Assembly: GCA_003220955.1 (NCBI GenBank)
Contig: QHTW01000045.1
Location: forward strand, 2,957-15,887
Source: Gemmatimonadota bacterium
GTDB lineage: Bacteria; Gemmatimonadota; Gemmatimonadetes; Gemmatimonadales; GWC2-71-9
Direction: 5' to 3'
DNA: 12,931 nucleotides
The notes under the pieces are model-generated. The model had not been told where the DNA came from. It searched no databases and saw nothing but the letters and a program-made list of their open reading frames with translations. Shown piece by piece: positions 1-6,087 of this stretch; positions within the stretch are counted from its first letter, which is position 1; every line of letters starts with the position of its first letter. The position numbers and the translations under genes are program-made.

Positions 1-246
1 GCGTCGGCCGTCAACGCACGCGGGCAGATCGTGGGCCAGAGCACCGCCAACGTCACTGCCCCCAACGCCATCGGCCTGACCATACACGCCGCCCTGTGGG
101 ACGACAACGGCATCCATGACCTCGGCACCTTGCCGGACGATTTGGTGAGCCGCGCGTTTGGGCTCAATAACGTCGGGCAGATCGTCGGCGTCAGCTTCAG
201 GCAGGGGCTGATCACCCACGCGGTGTTGTGGACGCCAAACGAATAG
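1..246 (+). CDS. HAF-repeat protein, C-terminal fragment
   Basis: This is the 3' end of a gene that begins before the window. The frame is open from base 1 and stops with TAG at 244-246, giving 81 visible residues. Two copies of the HAF-type repeat can be seen: an N-x-RGQIVGQS block followed by HAALWDDNGIHDLGTL, then an LNNVGQIVGVS block followed by HAVLW near the C-terminus. Such repeats occur in tandem in predicted exported or surface proteins and probably form a beta-propeller-like fold; the biological role is unknown. No signal peptide can be judged because the N-terminus is missing. An internal GTG at 31 is in frame but is not taken as the start, because the repeat already begins upstream of it. 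The family call is fairly secure and the function is not. Confidence 0.8.
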   Translation, partial: ASAVNARGQIVGQSTANVTAPNAIGLTIHAALWDDNGIHDLGTLPDDLVSRAFGLNNVGQIVGVSFRQGLITHAVLWTPNE

Positions 247-367
247 GCGCCTCTACGTCACGGCGCCCGGTGGCCGCGGGGCTGTGCAACCACGACGAGC
301 GGGATGGGAAGCGGACCGAATTGAAGCAACACCGCTGATGCACGTCGAACGCAGCAAAGTGTGGTCT

Positions 368-624
368 ATGGGATTCCTCTTGCTTCTCGCACTCGTCGGA
401 CCTCCCCTCCTCGGGTTCGGTTTGGTGGGGGGGCTGCCCCGAACTCCCTCAGCGAACGGCAACATTACCGGGTGAAGTTGTACGCCTTTGCCGCAGGCGC
501 GCTCATCCTCATCGGTGCGTGGCGAGCAGAGCCAGGCCCGAAGCGAGCGACGTTCCTGCTCATCGCGAGTGTAAGTTCCTGCCTCTGGGGGCTGGTCGTC
601 GTCCTGGGGATGATGGCCCCGTAA
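368..624 (+). pseudogene. small three-helix membrane protein, frameshifted at a G7 run
   Basis: Two overlapping frames each hold half of what looks like one small membrane protein. The frame starting with ATG at 368 encodes a hydrophobic segment (MGFLLLLALVGPP) and then turns into unlikely sequence after a run of seven G at 427-433. Moving to the -1 frame there gives a second half with two more hydrophobic segments (LYAFAAGALILIGAW and FLLIASVSSCLWGLVVVLG), ending at TAA 622-624. Joined, the product is about 85 residues with three predicted membrane helices. The G run reads G GGG GGG in the first frame, which also fits a -1 slippery heptamer, so programmed slippage is possible. A lost G, by mutation or sequencing error, is the simpler explanation. 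There is no clear ribosome binding site, and an ATG at 338 is an alternative start. The protein family was not recognised. Confidence 0.5.
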
Positions 625-700
625 GACGTGCGTCATGTCGAGGTGCACGCCGGGCGGCTCACTCCGTAAGACAGCCAACCCGAAACGTTCGTTTTGAAGT

Positions 701-706
701 AGGGGG
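701..706 (+). promoter_or_regulatory. ribosome binding site for the PspB-like gene
   Basis: AGGGGG lies six bases before ATG 713 and supports that start. Confidence 0.5.
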
Positions 707-712
707 CCCAAA

Positions 713-982
713 ATGTTCGGACTTCCCGAGTGGACAATCGGTGTGGGCGCCATTCTAGTTCTTGTGACGGTCCTGCAGGTCGTTTATGCGCGGCTCGTGC
801 CTCCAGAGTATCGGCGCCGCCGCTGGAAGGGCGAGCAGTTGCAGGCGTCAGACGACATGCAGATTCGACTCGCGGAACTCGAGGAAGTGAAGCAGCGCCT
901 CGCTGAGCTGGAAGAACGCGTTGATTTTGCCGAGCGGCTGCTGGCCAAACAACGTGAGGCCGGGCGGTTGGGGCCGTCCTGA
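713..982 (+). CDS. PspB-like small membrane protein with coiled coil
   Basis: This encodes 89 residues. A single hydrophobic segment (about residues 8-27, TIGVGAILVLVTVLQVVYA) is followed by a basic patch (YRRRRW) and then a strongly heptad-patterned helix from about residue 48 to 83, rich in Leu, Glu and Arg (LAELEEVKQRLAELEERVDF). This topology and the LEERVDFAERLLAK stretch resemble phage shock protein B, an inner-membrane partner in the envelope-stress response. The basic patch after the helix suggests that the coiled coil is cytoplasmic. No pspA, pspC or pspF gene is nearby, so a working Psp circuit cannot be inferred from this window. The start is supported by AGGGGG upstream. An unrelated membrane-anchored coiled-coil protein is the main alternative. 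Confidence 0.7.
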   Translation: MFGLPEWTIGVGAILVLVTVLQVVYARLVPPEYRRRRWKGEQLQASDDMQIRLAELEEVKQRLAELEERVDFAERLLAKQREAGRLGPS

Positions 983-1020
983 CGCTCCATCGGCTTCCAT
1001 CGTTGAGCGCCTACAGCTCG

Positions 1021-1049
1021 CGCCGCAGCTTAGCCGCAATCCGTTGGGC
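1021..1049 (+). other. possible attC-like right half-site
   Basis: The segment has CAGCTTAGC (1026-1034) followed by CGTTGGGC (1042-1049), whose last seven bases fit the integron core GTTRRRY. The next gene starts 24 bases further on, as in many gene cassettes. No matching left half (RYYYAAC with a complementary arm) was found upstream, so this may be chance or a decayed site. Confidence 0.2.
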
Positions 1050-1063
1050 GGCGCCTACCATCG

Positions 1064-1069
1064 GGAGGT
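1064..1069 (+). promoter_or_regulatory. ribosome binding site for the SnoaL-like gene
   Basis: GGAGGT lies three bases before ATG 1073. The match is strong although the spacing is short. Confidence 0.5.
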
Positions 1070-1072
1070 CCC

Positions 1073-1618
1073 ATGAAGCCATCGGTGCTAAGCATCACCG
1101 GGATCACGGTAATGGGTGTTGGGGTCGTCATCCTGTTGACAACTGGGTCGGCAGTCGCAGTTCGCGCAGGAAGTCAGACCGGTGCTGACCAATGCGCCGC
1201 GCGCCTCGCGACCTTCGACACGCTTGACTTCGACGTCTTCAGTAACCAGAAATGGCCCCGTTTGTCCGAGAGTCACGCGAACGACATCGTCGTGACGTGG
1301 CCGGATGGTCATGAGACAAACGGGATCGCCCGGCACATCGACGATCTCAAAGGCATGTTCGTCTACGCACCCAACACCAACATCGCCGTTCATCCCGTCC
1401 GGATCTGCTCGGGTGACTACACCGCGGTGACCGGGATCATGACCGGAACGTTTTCGCGTCCAATGCCGACTGGCGATGGCAAGACACGCGCCCCCACCGG
1501 CAAGTCGTTCCGGCTGGCTATGGCGACAATCGGTCACTGGAGGGGCGCTACCATGGACCACGAATGGCTCTTCTGGGACAACCACGAGTTCATGCGACAG
1601 ATCGGTTTGGCCCAATGA
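1073..1618 (+). CDS. exported SnoaL-like / ester cyclase (NTF2-fold) protein
   Basis: This encodes 181 residues. The N-terminus has a hydrophobic stretch (about residues 8-30) that looks like a signal peptide or membrane anchor. The remainder fits the SnoaL/ester-cyclase group of the NTF2-like fold: HANDIVVTWPDGHETNGIARHIDDLK matches the usual block with a polar pocket residue, a Gly-rich turn and the xxxHxxDL helix. The region GIMTGTFSRPMPTGDGK, with GKSFRLAMATIGHWR, corresponds to the central strands. A typical final strand (MDHEWLFWDNHEFMRQIGL) closes the domain. Members act as small cyclases or isomerases or simply bind ligands; the substrate cannot be read from the sequence. The export signal is less common in this family. 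The next gene begins six bases after the stop, so the two are probably co-transcribed. Confidence 0.75.
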   Translation: MKPSVLSITGITVMGVGVVILLTTGSAVAVRAGSQTGADQCAARLATFDTLDFDVFSNQKWPRLSESHANDIVVTWPDGHETNGIARHIDDLKGMFVYAPNTNIAVHPVRICSGDYTAVTGIMTGTFSRPMPTGDGKTRAPTGKSFRLAMATIGHWRGATMDHEWLFWDNHEFMRQIGLAQ

Positions 1619-1624
1619 GCACGA

Positions 1625-2107
1625 ATGATTCTTGACCCCATGACCCCGCTGGATCCTCTCCTCGTGCTGCGCGCGACCTTCGCCTTCTGCGTGGGCAGCG
1701 CCATTATTCCCGTGCTCCACGCCGAGACGTATCTAGTCGCAGCCTCGCTCGTCGCACCGGCGGAGCTCCGCTGGCCCCTGGTCGTCGCGGCGACCAGCGG
1801 TCAGATGCTCGGCAAGGTCGGGATGTACTACGCCGGCCGGGGTATCGGCCTGATTCCGGGCGAGCGTATGCAGCGTCGACTCCGGCTGGCGGCGGCGCGC
1901 TATCGCGACAAGCGGCGGATTGGCAGCGGCCTGGTATTCGTGAGCGCGGCGTCGGGGTTCCCCCCTTTCTATCTCGTGAGCATCGCGGCGGGCACGCTCG
2001 CATTCCCACTCTTGCCGTTCATCATCTTCGGCTTCGCCGGTCGCATGATCCGGTTCGCGGTGGCCGTCTTCCTCCCTCACTGGCGAATGGCAGCGACGGC
2101 GGTCTGA
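1625..2107 (+). CDS. VTT/DedA-type (YqaA-like) membrane protein
   Basis: This encodes 160 residues with about four or five hydrophobic segments. The layout matches small VTT-domain proteins such as YqaA: an early re-entrant-like segment around ETYLVAASL, then a small-residue helix (SGQMLGKVGMYYAG), a basic amphipathic stretch (residues 78-100, many Arg), then SAASGFPPFYLVSIAAG and the typical FGFAGRMIRF block with conserved Gly and Arg near the C-terminus. VTT proteins are inner-membrane transporters or scramblases involved in lipid and membrane homeostasis; the specific role here is unknown. ATG 1625 is used, but ATG 1640 is equally possible because neither has a clear ribosome binding site. 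The gene follows closely on the SnoaL-like gene. Confidence 0.75.
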   Translation: MILDPMTPLDPLLVLRATFAFCVGSAIIPVLHAETYLVAASLVAPAELRWPLVVAATSGQMLGKVGMYYAGRGIGLIPGERMQRRLRLAAARYRDKRRIGSGLVFVSAASGFPPFYLVSIAAGTLAFPLLPFIIFGFAGRMIRFAVAVFLPHWRMAATAV

Positions 2108-2124
2108 GATCCGCTCCTATCAAC

Positions 2125-2128
2125 GGAG
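2125..2128 (+). promoter_or_regulatory. ribosome binding site for the DoxX-like gene
   Basis: GGAG lies six bases before ATG 2135 and decides between that start and the in-frame ATG at 2141. Confidence 0.45.
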
Positions 2129-2134
2129 CCCACC

Positions 2135-2974
2135 ATGAGCATGCAGCAAGCGGATCGAATGAACGGCGTTGGCACCGGAACGCGGGCGATGCGCATCGCG
2201 AGTTGGGGCCACGCGTTTTTTGCGGCGACGATGATCGCGCTGGGAGTCTTGGGCCTGATGCAAGGCGATTTCACACCGACATGGACGGGGGTGCCAAGGA
2301 GTCTTCCCGCGCGTCAGGTACTCGCCTATCTGTGTGCCTTGATCTCTCTGGTATCTGGCGTCGGCCTACTCTTCCGGCGCGCTGCCTTCGTCGCTGCTCG
2401 TTTGCTGCTCAGCTCTTTCGTGGTTTGGATGGTGCTCTTCAGGGTGCCTCTCATCTTCCGTAGTCCTACCGCCACGGTTGCTTGGTGGGCCTCGGGTGAC
2501 ACCGCGGTGACGGCGGCGGCCTCCTGGGTTTTGTACGTGTGGTTCGCCGGAGACTGGGACCGACAGCACCTCGGTTTCGCCACTGGCGACAACGGTCTGC
2601 GCATCGCGAGGGTGCTGTACGGCCTGGGTTTGATCCCGTTCGGCGTAGCGCATTTTACGTATCTCGGAAGAACCGCCTCGATGGTGCCTGGCTGGCTGCC
2701 GTGGCACGTGGCCTGGGCGTACTTCACCGGCTGTGCCTTCATCGCGGCGGGCGTGGCGGTGCTCAGCGGGATTTATGCACGACTGGCAGCCACGCTTTCG
2801 ACGTTGCAGTTAGGCCTGTTCACGCTGCTGGTGTGGGTACCGATCATCGTGGCACGCCCGAGCGCCACCGATTGGACCGAGTTCGTCAGTTCGTGGGTGT
2901 TGACGGCCGGCGCCTGGGTGGTTGCGGATTCCTACCGCGGCACGCCCTGGCTCGCTCGCGAGCCGGTGCGATGA
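2135..2974 (+). CDS. DoxX-like integral membrane protein
   Basis: This encodes 279 residues, most of them in about eight hydrophobic helices, with a weak duplication: each half has a basic start, a Gly-rich helix and two further helices. In the second half, ARVLYGLGLIPFGVAHFTYL and MVPGWLPWHVAWAYFTGCAF match DoxX-type proteins (small-residue helix, conserved His, then PGWLP-H-xWxYFTG). These are inner-membrane proteins of poorly known role, sometimes linked to quinone-dependent redox or thiol stress. The stop TGA overlaps the start ATG of the next gene (ATGA at 2971), so the two are probably translationally coupled. No enzyme function can be assigned from the sequence. Confidence 0.75.
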   Translation: MSMQQADRMNGVGTGTRAMRIASWGHAFFAATMIALGVLGLMQGDFTPTWTGVPRSLPARQVLAYLCALISLVSGVGLLFRRAAFVAARLLLSSFVVWMVLFRVPLIFRSPTATVAWWASGDTAVTAAASWVLYVWFAGDWDRQHLGFATGDNGLRIARVLYGLGLIPFGVAHFTYLGRTASMVPGWLPWHVAWAYFTGCAFIAAGVAVLSGIYARLAATLSTLQLGLFTLLVWVPIIVARPSATDWTEFVSSWVLTAGAWVVADSYRGTPWLAREPVR

Positions 2975-3270
2975 ATCTCGTTCTGCAAAGTACGGATCGC
3001 GTCCTGATCGAGAGCGTTCGGCTCGCGCTCGCCGGTGAGGGCATCGAGGTCGTGCTCAATGACGAGTCAGGCGCCGCCCTCCCATTTGTTCCGGTGAAGG
3101 TGCTCGTCTCTAGCGCTGACTTTGAGCGGGCTCGCGAGATTGTACGGGATCTCGCGCCTACCCCTCCATCCGCAGGCGCCCCGCCCGCGAAGCGCCGGTT
3201 TTGGAGCGTCATCCTTCTGGCGCTGGCGATCTTGCTGCTCATTCTCAGCGGCAACATCTTGCTCGGATGA
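2971..3270 (+). CDS. DUF2007-type protein with C-terminal membrane anchor
   Basis: This encodes 99 residues, starting with the ATG that overlaps the DoxX-like stop codon. Residues 1-62 fit DUF2007, the small ACT-like putative signal-transducing domain: a first strand with STDRVLIESVRLAL, an alternating EGIEVVLND strand, then FVPVKVLVSS and the helix DFERAREIVRDL. A Pro/Ala linker (about 63-73) leads to a single C-terminal hydrophobic helix (FWSVILLALAILLLILSG). The small domain is therefore predicted to be tethered to the inner face of the membrane. The ligand is unknown. The overlap with the DoxX-like gene implies coordinated production and possibly physical partnership, which is inference. 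Confidence 0.75.
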   Translation: MNLVLQSTDRVLIESVRLALAGEGIEVVLNDESGAALPFVPVKVLVSSADFERAREIVRDLAPTPPSAGAPPAKRRFWSVILLALAILLLILSGNILLG

Positions 3271-3380
3271 GCGCGCAGTGCCGGTGGTGCGTGGCGGGAA
3301 GACCGAGCCGATGCCCGCGGCGAAGTCTGGTTGCTGGAACCCACTCAACCCGTCGCACTAGCTTCGACCCGAATTGACGT

Positions 3381-3710
3381 ATGGCCTTTGATGAGCGGTT
3401 AGCTGAGCGAATTCGCAGCTCGCTGGGCCGGCGCAAGGGGCTCGTTGAGAAAAAGATGTTCGGCGGCATCGCCTTCCTGCTCAATGGCAACATGAGCGTC
3501 GGGGTCCACAAATCGGAACTCATCGTTCGTCTCGCACCGGAGGAGACGGATGCGGCGCTCGCTCAGGCTCACACGCGGCGCTTCGATCTGACGGGGCGGC
3601 CGATGAAGGGCTGGATTCTGGTGGAGCAGGGTGGCCTGAAGACGGAAGCGCAGCTGAGTAAGTGGGTGCAGATCGCCGCGAGGTATGCGGGTTCCCTGCC
3701 GCCAAAGTGA
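3381..3710 (+). CDS. TfoX N-terminal domain protein
   Basis: This encodes 109 residues, the usual size for a stand-alone TfoX-N domain. Diagnostic features are the opening helix (FDERLAERIRSSLGRR), the VEKKMFGGIAFLLNGNMSVGV block with its Lys-Met-Phe-Gly-Gly core, the LIVRLAPEE strand, and the GRPMKGWILVE segment before a final helix (LSKWVQIAARYAGSLPP). TfoX-N is named after the competence regulator, but short family members are mostly uncharacterised and need not regulate competence. There is no clear ribosome binding site before ATG 3381. The stop codon overlaps the GTG start of the next gene (GTGA), which suggests a two-gene or longer operon. Confidence 0.85.
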   Translation: MAFDERLAERIRSSLGRRKGLVEKKMFGGIAFLLNGNMSVGVHKSELIVRLAPEETDAALAQAHTRRFDLTGRPMKGWILVEQGGLKTEAQLSKWVQIAARYAGSLPPK

Positions 3711-4255
3711 CGAACCCGCGAAGAGTCATTGTCCACATCGGGGCGAGCGCTGATGGATACATCGCGCGAACCGACGGCGACCTCGAATGGCTGACCGCTC
3801 GCCCAGCACCAGCGGGTTTCTACGGGATCGACGCATTCATGCGATCAGTCGATACGAACGTGCTCGGGCGGAAGACCTACGAAGCGAGCCTGCGCATGGG
3901 AGCAACGTTCGATTCCAAGCGTCGAACCATAGTCTTCTCGCGTCATCCGTGTCCAAAAGCTGCTCCACCGACCGTCGAGTTCACAAACGAGTCAATTGGT
4001 GTGTTCGTGAATCGCCTTCGCAACACCCAGGGCAAGGACATTTGGCTCATGGGCGGCGGTGACATCATCGCCTCGTTTCTTGAAGCGCAGGCGATCGACG
4101 AGTTCGTTATTAGCGTCGTTCCGATATTCATTGGAGATGGCATTCCGCTTATCGCGCGACGTTACCTCCACGTCCCGTTGTCGCTTCGGTCATCCGAAAC
4201 GTTTGACGACGGTGTCGTCCAGCTTCGTTACGCTGTGCAGGGCCGCGACGGTTAG
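3707..4255 (+). CDS. dihydrofolate reductase-like protein (RibD C-terminal domain)
   Basis: This encodes 182 residues from GTG 3707, chosen because it overlaps the TfoX-N stop (GTGA) and places the first strand (RRVIVHIGASADGYIA) at the normal distance from the N-terminus. The frame is open further upstream, but that part lies inside the previous gene. Family marks are SADGYIA with the following DGDLEWL, NVLGRKTYE, the strand TIVFSRH, the glycine motif MGGGD (residues 115-119) expected to bind NADPH, and DEFVISVVPIFIGDGIPL near the C-terminus. Relatives are pyrimidine deaminase/reductase-like and DHFR-like reductases, usually of unknown substrate; this is not a typical FolA. The DinB-like gene follows after 10 bases, with its ribosome binding site overlapping this stop codon. 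Confidence 0.85.
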   Translation: MTNPRRVIVHIGASADGYIARTDGDLEWLTARPAPAGFYGIDAFMRSVDTNVLGRKTYEASLRMGATFDSKRRTIVFSRHPCPKAAPPTVEFTNESIGVFVNRLRNTQGKDIWLMGGGDIIASFLEAQAIDEFVISVVPIFIGDGIPLIARRYLHVPLSLRSSETFDDGVVQLRYAVQGRDG

Positions 4256-4258
4256 GAG
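4254..4258 (+). promoter_or_regulatory. ribosome binding site for the DinB-like gene
   Basis: AGGAG lies seven bases before ATG 4266 and overlaps the upstream stop codon, which fits coupled translation. Confidence 0.6.
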
Positions 4259-4265
4259 CGGGCGC

Positions 4266-4721
4266 ATGCACCTTATTGAAGAGCTTGAACGGACTCGAGA
4301 CGAGACGCTGCAGTGCTTCTCGCTCAACCGTGCGGACCTGGCGCGCAGCTACGCACCAGGCAAGTGGTCAGTCGCCTATATCCTGCACCACCTCTCCGAT
4401 AGCGAGACCGTCTTCTTTGATCGCATCCGGCGCGTGCTCAGTGAGCCGCGTCCGGTCCTCTAGGTGATGGATCAGGATGCTTGGGCTCGGGGTCTCGACT
4501 ATTCGCGCGTCCCGCTCGATATCTCCGGGCGCGTATATGAATCGGTGCGCAGCGCAATCATCTATTATGCCGGCGTGCACTATGACCGCAGCGGCCATCT
4601 CGAGTGGGTGCATAGCGTCGACGGCGTGCGCACGTTGCGGGATGAATTCGACAAGGTTGCCGCTCATAACGAGCACCACCTGACTCAAGTCAGGTTGGCG
4701 CTTGGGCGTCCAGCCGCCTAA
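4266..4721 (+). pseudogene. DinB-like (four-helix, metal-binding) protein with in-frame amber stop
   Basis: A single reading frame of 151 codons is interrupted only by TAG at 4461-4463 (codon 66). Before it, residues 1-65 form the first DinB-superfamily helices, with the APGKWSVAYILHHLSDSE block that supplies the first metal-ligand His (41 or 42). After it, the frame continues with VMDQDAWARGLDY, the helix SVRSAIIYYAGVHY, and the last His motif HNEHHLTQVR (His134, His138), ending at TAA 4719-4721. Both halves look intact and conserved, so the break is recent, is a sequence error, or is read through. A single G-to-A change of TGG would explain it, and Trp fits the context, but that is inference. 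DinB-like proteins are often thiol-dependent transferases or stress proteins of unknown role. The second half has no convincing start of its own. Confidence 0.75.
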
Positions 4722-4745
4722 CAACCGCTTCGCCGCGCTGTTATT
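4716..4745 (+). other. possible attC-like left half-site overlapping the DinB stop codon
   Basis: GCCTAAC at 4716-4722 fits the integron RYYYAAC core and contains the TAA stop of the DinB-like gene, an arrangement common in gene cassettes. It continues as AACCGCTTCGCCGCGC, like a left arm. No GTTRRRY right end follows within the 50 bases before the next start, so any site would be truncated. Confidence 0.25.
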
Positions 4746-4770
4746 GATCTGCACGCATCGTGAGGTCGCC

Positions 4771-5247
4771 ATGAAGTGGATAACTCGGGAACGTCCAAAG
4801 ATTGATCGCGTCGCCTGCCCGTGGCTGATTGCTCGCTTCATCGATGAGGCACCCGAGTTCATTTTCGCCCCGGCGGGGGATGTGCGCCGGCTGGCCGGAG
4901 AACTCAAGGCGCTTCCCTTTGATATCGAGGGTGTCGAGCTTAGCCACGACGGTCCGTTGTGCTCCTTTGATGCCCTTTTAAAGAAGTATGAGCTTACCGA
5001 CCCTGCGCTCGCGGAATTGGCGGTCATCGTGCGCGGCGCGGACACGGCGCGTCTCGATCTTGCGCCACAGGCCGCCGGCTTACTCGCGATCTCGCTCGGA
5101 CTTTCGCACAACTTTACGGACGACCATGAGCAGCTCCGGCATGGGTTCGTGCTCTACGATGCGTTGTACGCCTGGTGCAAGGATGTGCGGAACGAGACGC
5201 ACACCTGGAATCCCCAACGGGGCGTGCGGAATCACTCGCAGGCGTAA
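4771..5247 (+). CDS. ChrB-domain (chromate resistance-type) protein
   Basis: This encodes 158 residues from ATG 4771, which is preceded by GAGGT five bases upstream. It matches the stand-alone C-terminal ChrB domain: WITRERPKIDRVACPWLIAR (Cys16) at the N-terminus, FIFAPAGDVRRLA, PFDIEGVELSHDGPLCSFDA with a His and a second Cys, then IVRGADTARLDLAPQAAGLL and the DDHEQLRHGFVLYDALYAWC region. ChrB regulates or assists chromate resistance in some proteobacteria. This short form lacks the N-terminal ChrB region, and no chrA transporter is in the window, so a role in chromate resistance is uncertain. Conserved Cys, His and Asp residues suggest metal binding or a hydrolase-like pocket. Confidence 0.85.
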   Translation: MKWITRERPKIDRVACPWLIARFIDEAPEFIFAPAGDVRRLAGELKALPFDIEGVELSHDGPLCSFDALLKKYELTDPALAELAVIVRGADTARLDLAPQAAGLLAISLGLSHNFTDDHEQLRHGFVLYDALYAWCKDVRNETHTWNPQRGVRNHSQA

Positions 5248-5255
5248 GGAGTCCC

Positions 5256-5606
5256 TTGAAGACATTTCCTCTATTCATCGCTGCCTGGGTCCTCGCAGGG
5301 CTCGGCGCTGTCGTGGGGTCCGTCCTGGGCAACGGTGCAGGGAAGCCTGGGTTGTTCGCCGGAGCAGTCATCGGAGGACTGGTCGGCATCGGTGCGGCCG
5401 TTTTGATCGCTGCCAAGATGCGCTGGCTTCCAGGGGCTGATCGTCTGGCAGCATTTGTGGGCGGGAGCGTCGGCTTCACGCTAGCCTCCCCGATCGCGGT
5501 GTCCAATCTCCATACTCCCATCACTCCCATGCTGATCTGCGCGCTTGCTGGCCTCGGTTCTCTGCTTGGCGTCGGTGTCGCACGCGGGTGGCGGGGAAAC
5601 CGCTGA
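5256..5606 (+). CDS. small Gly/Ala-rich integral membrane protein
   Basis: This encodes 116 residues if TTG 5256 is the start. That start is chosen because AAGGAG lies at 5246-5251 and because the hydrophobic N-terminus (TFPLFIAAWVLAGLGAVVG) begins there; upstream codons in this frame lie inside the ChrB-domain gene. Four hydrophobic segments can be seen, several with GxxxG-type spacing (GLFAGAVIGGLVGIGAAVL and ALAGLGSLLGVG). A short basic tail (RGWRGNR) ends the protein, suggesting a cytoplasmic C-terminus. The family was not recognised. The gene begins eight bases after the ChrB-domain stop and is probably in the same transcript. Confidence 0.65.
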   Translation: MKTFPLFIAAWVLAGLGAVVGSVLGNGAGKPGLFAGAVIGGLVGIGAAVLIAAKMRWLPGADRLAAFVGGSVGFTLASPIAVSNLHTPITPMLICALAGLGSLLGVGVARGWRGNR

Positions 5607-5641
5607 CGCTCTTCAAGTGACGCGCGGGACATGTGCGCGGG

Positions 5642-5647
5642 TATCAT
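5642..5647 (+). promoter_or_regulatory. possible -10 element giving a leaderless mRNA
   Basis: TATCAT ends eight bases before ATG 5656, so transcription would start at or within a few bases of the start codon. No ribosome binding site is present. The -35 region is weak (TGACGC at 5618-5623, 18 bases upstream). The same GGGTATCAT string occurs in the alr promoter. Confidence 0.4.
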
Positions 5648-5655
5648 TACACTAG

Positions 5656-6087
5656 ATGGCTAGCCTTCGTGTTTTCCCGTTGATCGCGGCTATCAGCGCC
5701 GCCTGCAACAACTCGGCCGGCCCCGGGCCCGGCGACTGCTCCCCAGCGCCGGGGACGTTTTCTCCCACCGCCCCTGACTTTGTCGCCACGGTATCCCAGA
5801 TCACGTACGAGAGCGGTCACAGTCCGGCAGGTTTCGATCTGGCTCAGTACGCCGTCTGGTTGATAGTCCCACCGAACACGTCTCCGAATGCTGGGGTGAT
5901 CTTGGGCAGAAGCACCCCGGTGTTTGAGCGACCGCTGACTGATGGCGTGCGCCCCACCGCGGCGTGCACGATCCATGTTGGTGACATGCTCGAGGTCTGG
6001 CACGACTGGCGTTGGGCGCTGGGGGCGGCCGAGGCGCCGCCTGGCGACACACTCTACGTCCCAACACAGATCCTGGTCCGTCGCTAG
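5656..6087 (+). CDS. predicted small lipoprotein, unknown function
   Basis: This encodes 143 residues. The N-terminus (MASLRVFPLIAAISAAC) looks like a lipoprotein signal with the acylated Cys at 17, although Ser rather than Leu at -3 makes the lipobox weak. A Gly/Pro/Ser linker (NNSAGPGPGDCSPAPG) follows, and then a compact, mostly beta-patterned domain with two more cysteines (Cys28 and one in RPTAACTIHVGD). The domain has several aromatic residues (VWHDWRW). No family was recognised. It would be expected on the periplasmic side of the inner or outer membrane. The gene stands alone between the accessory block and the rhamnosidase gene, with its own likely promoter. Confidence 0.6.
   Translation: MASLRVFPLIAAISAACNNSAGPGPGDCSPAPGTFSPTAPDFVATVSQITYESGHSPAGFDLAQYAVWLIVPPNTSPNAGVILGRSTPVFERPLTDGVRPTAACTIHVGDMLEVWHDWRWALGAAEAPPGDTLYVPTQILVRR

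Noticed and set aside
619..672. Direct repeat CCGTAAGAC at 619-627 and 664-672
   Set aside because: Only nine bases, two copies, with no associated inverted repeat or mobile gene. It could be chance or a binding site, and nothing further supports it.
1088..1720. Long open frame on the minus strand (210 codons)
   Set aside because: It is antisense to the SnoaL-like and VTT genes, with His/Arg/Gly-rich composition and no recognisable domain; a high-GC shadow.
3343..3349. ACTCAAC as an attC core (RYYYAAC) after the DUF2007 gene
   Set aside because: The degenerate seven-mer is expected about once per kilobase by chance, and no pairing arm or right-end core is found nearby.
4249..4258. GGTTAGGAGC before the DinB-like gene as an attC right end (GTTRRRY)
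   Set aside because: The seventh base is A, not a pyrimidine, and upstream sequence is coding for the reductase-like protein with no pairing arm. The string is better explained as stop codon plus ribosome binding site.
4464..4721. Second half of the DinB-like region as an independent gene
   Set aside because: It starts directly after the amber codon in the same frame, lacks a ribosome binding site, and carries only the C-terminal half of the fold, including the final His motif.
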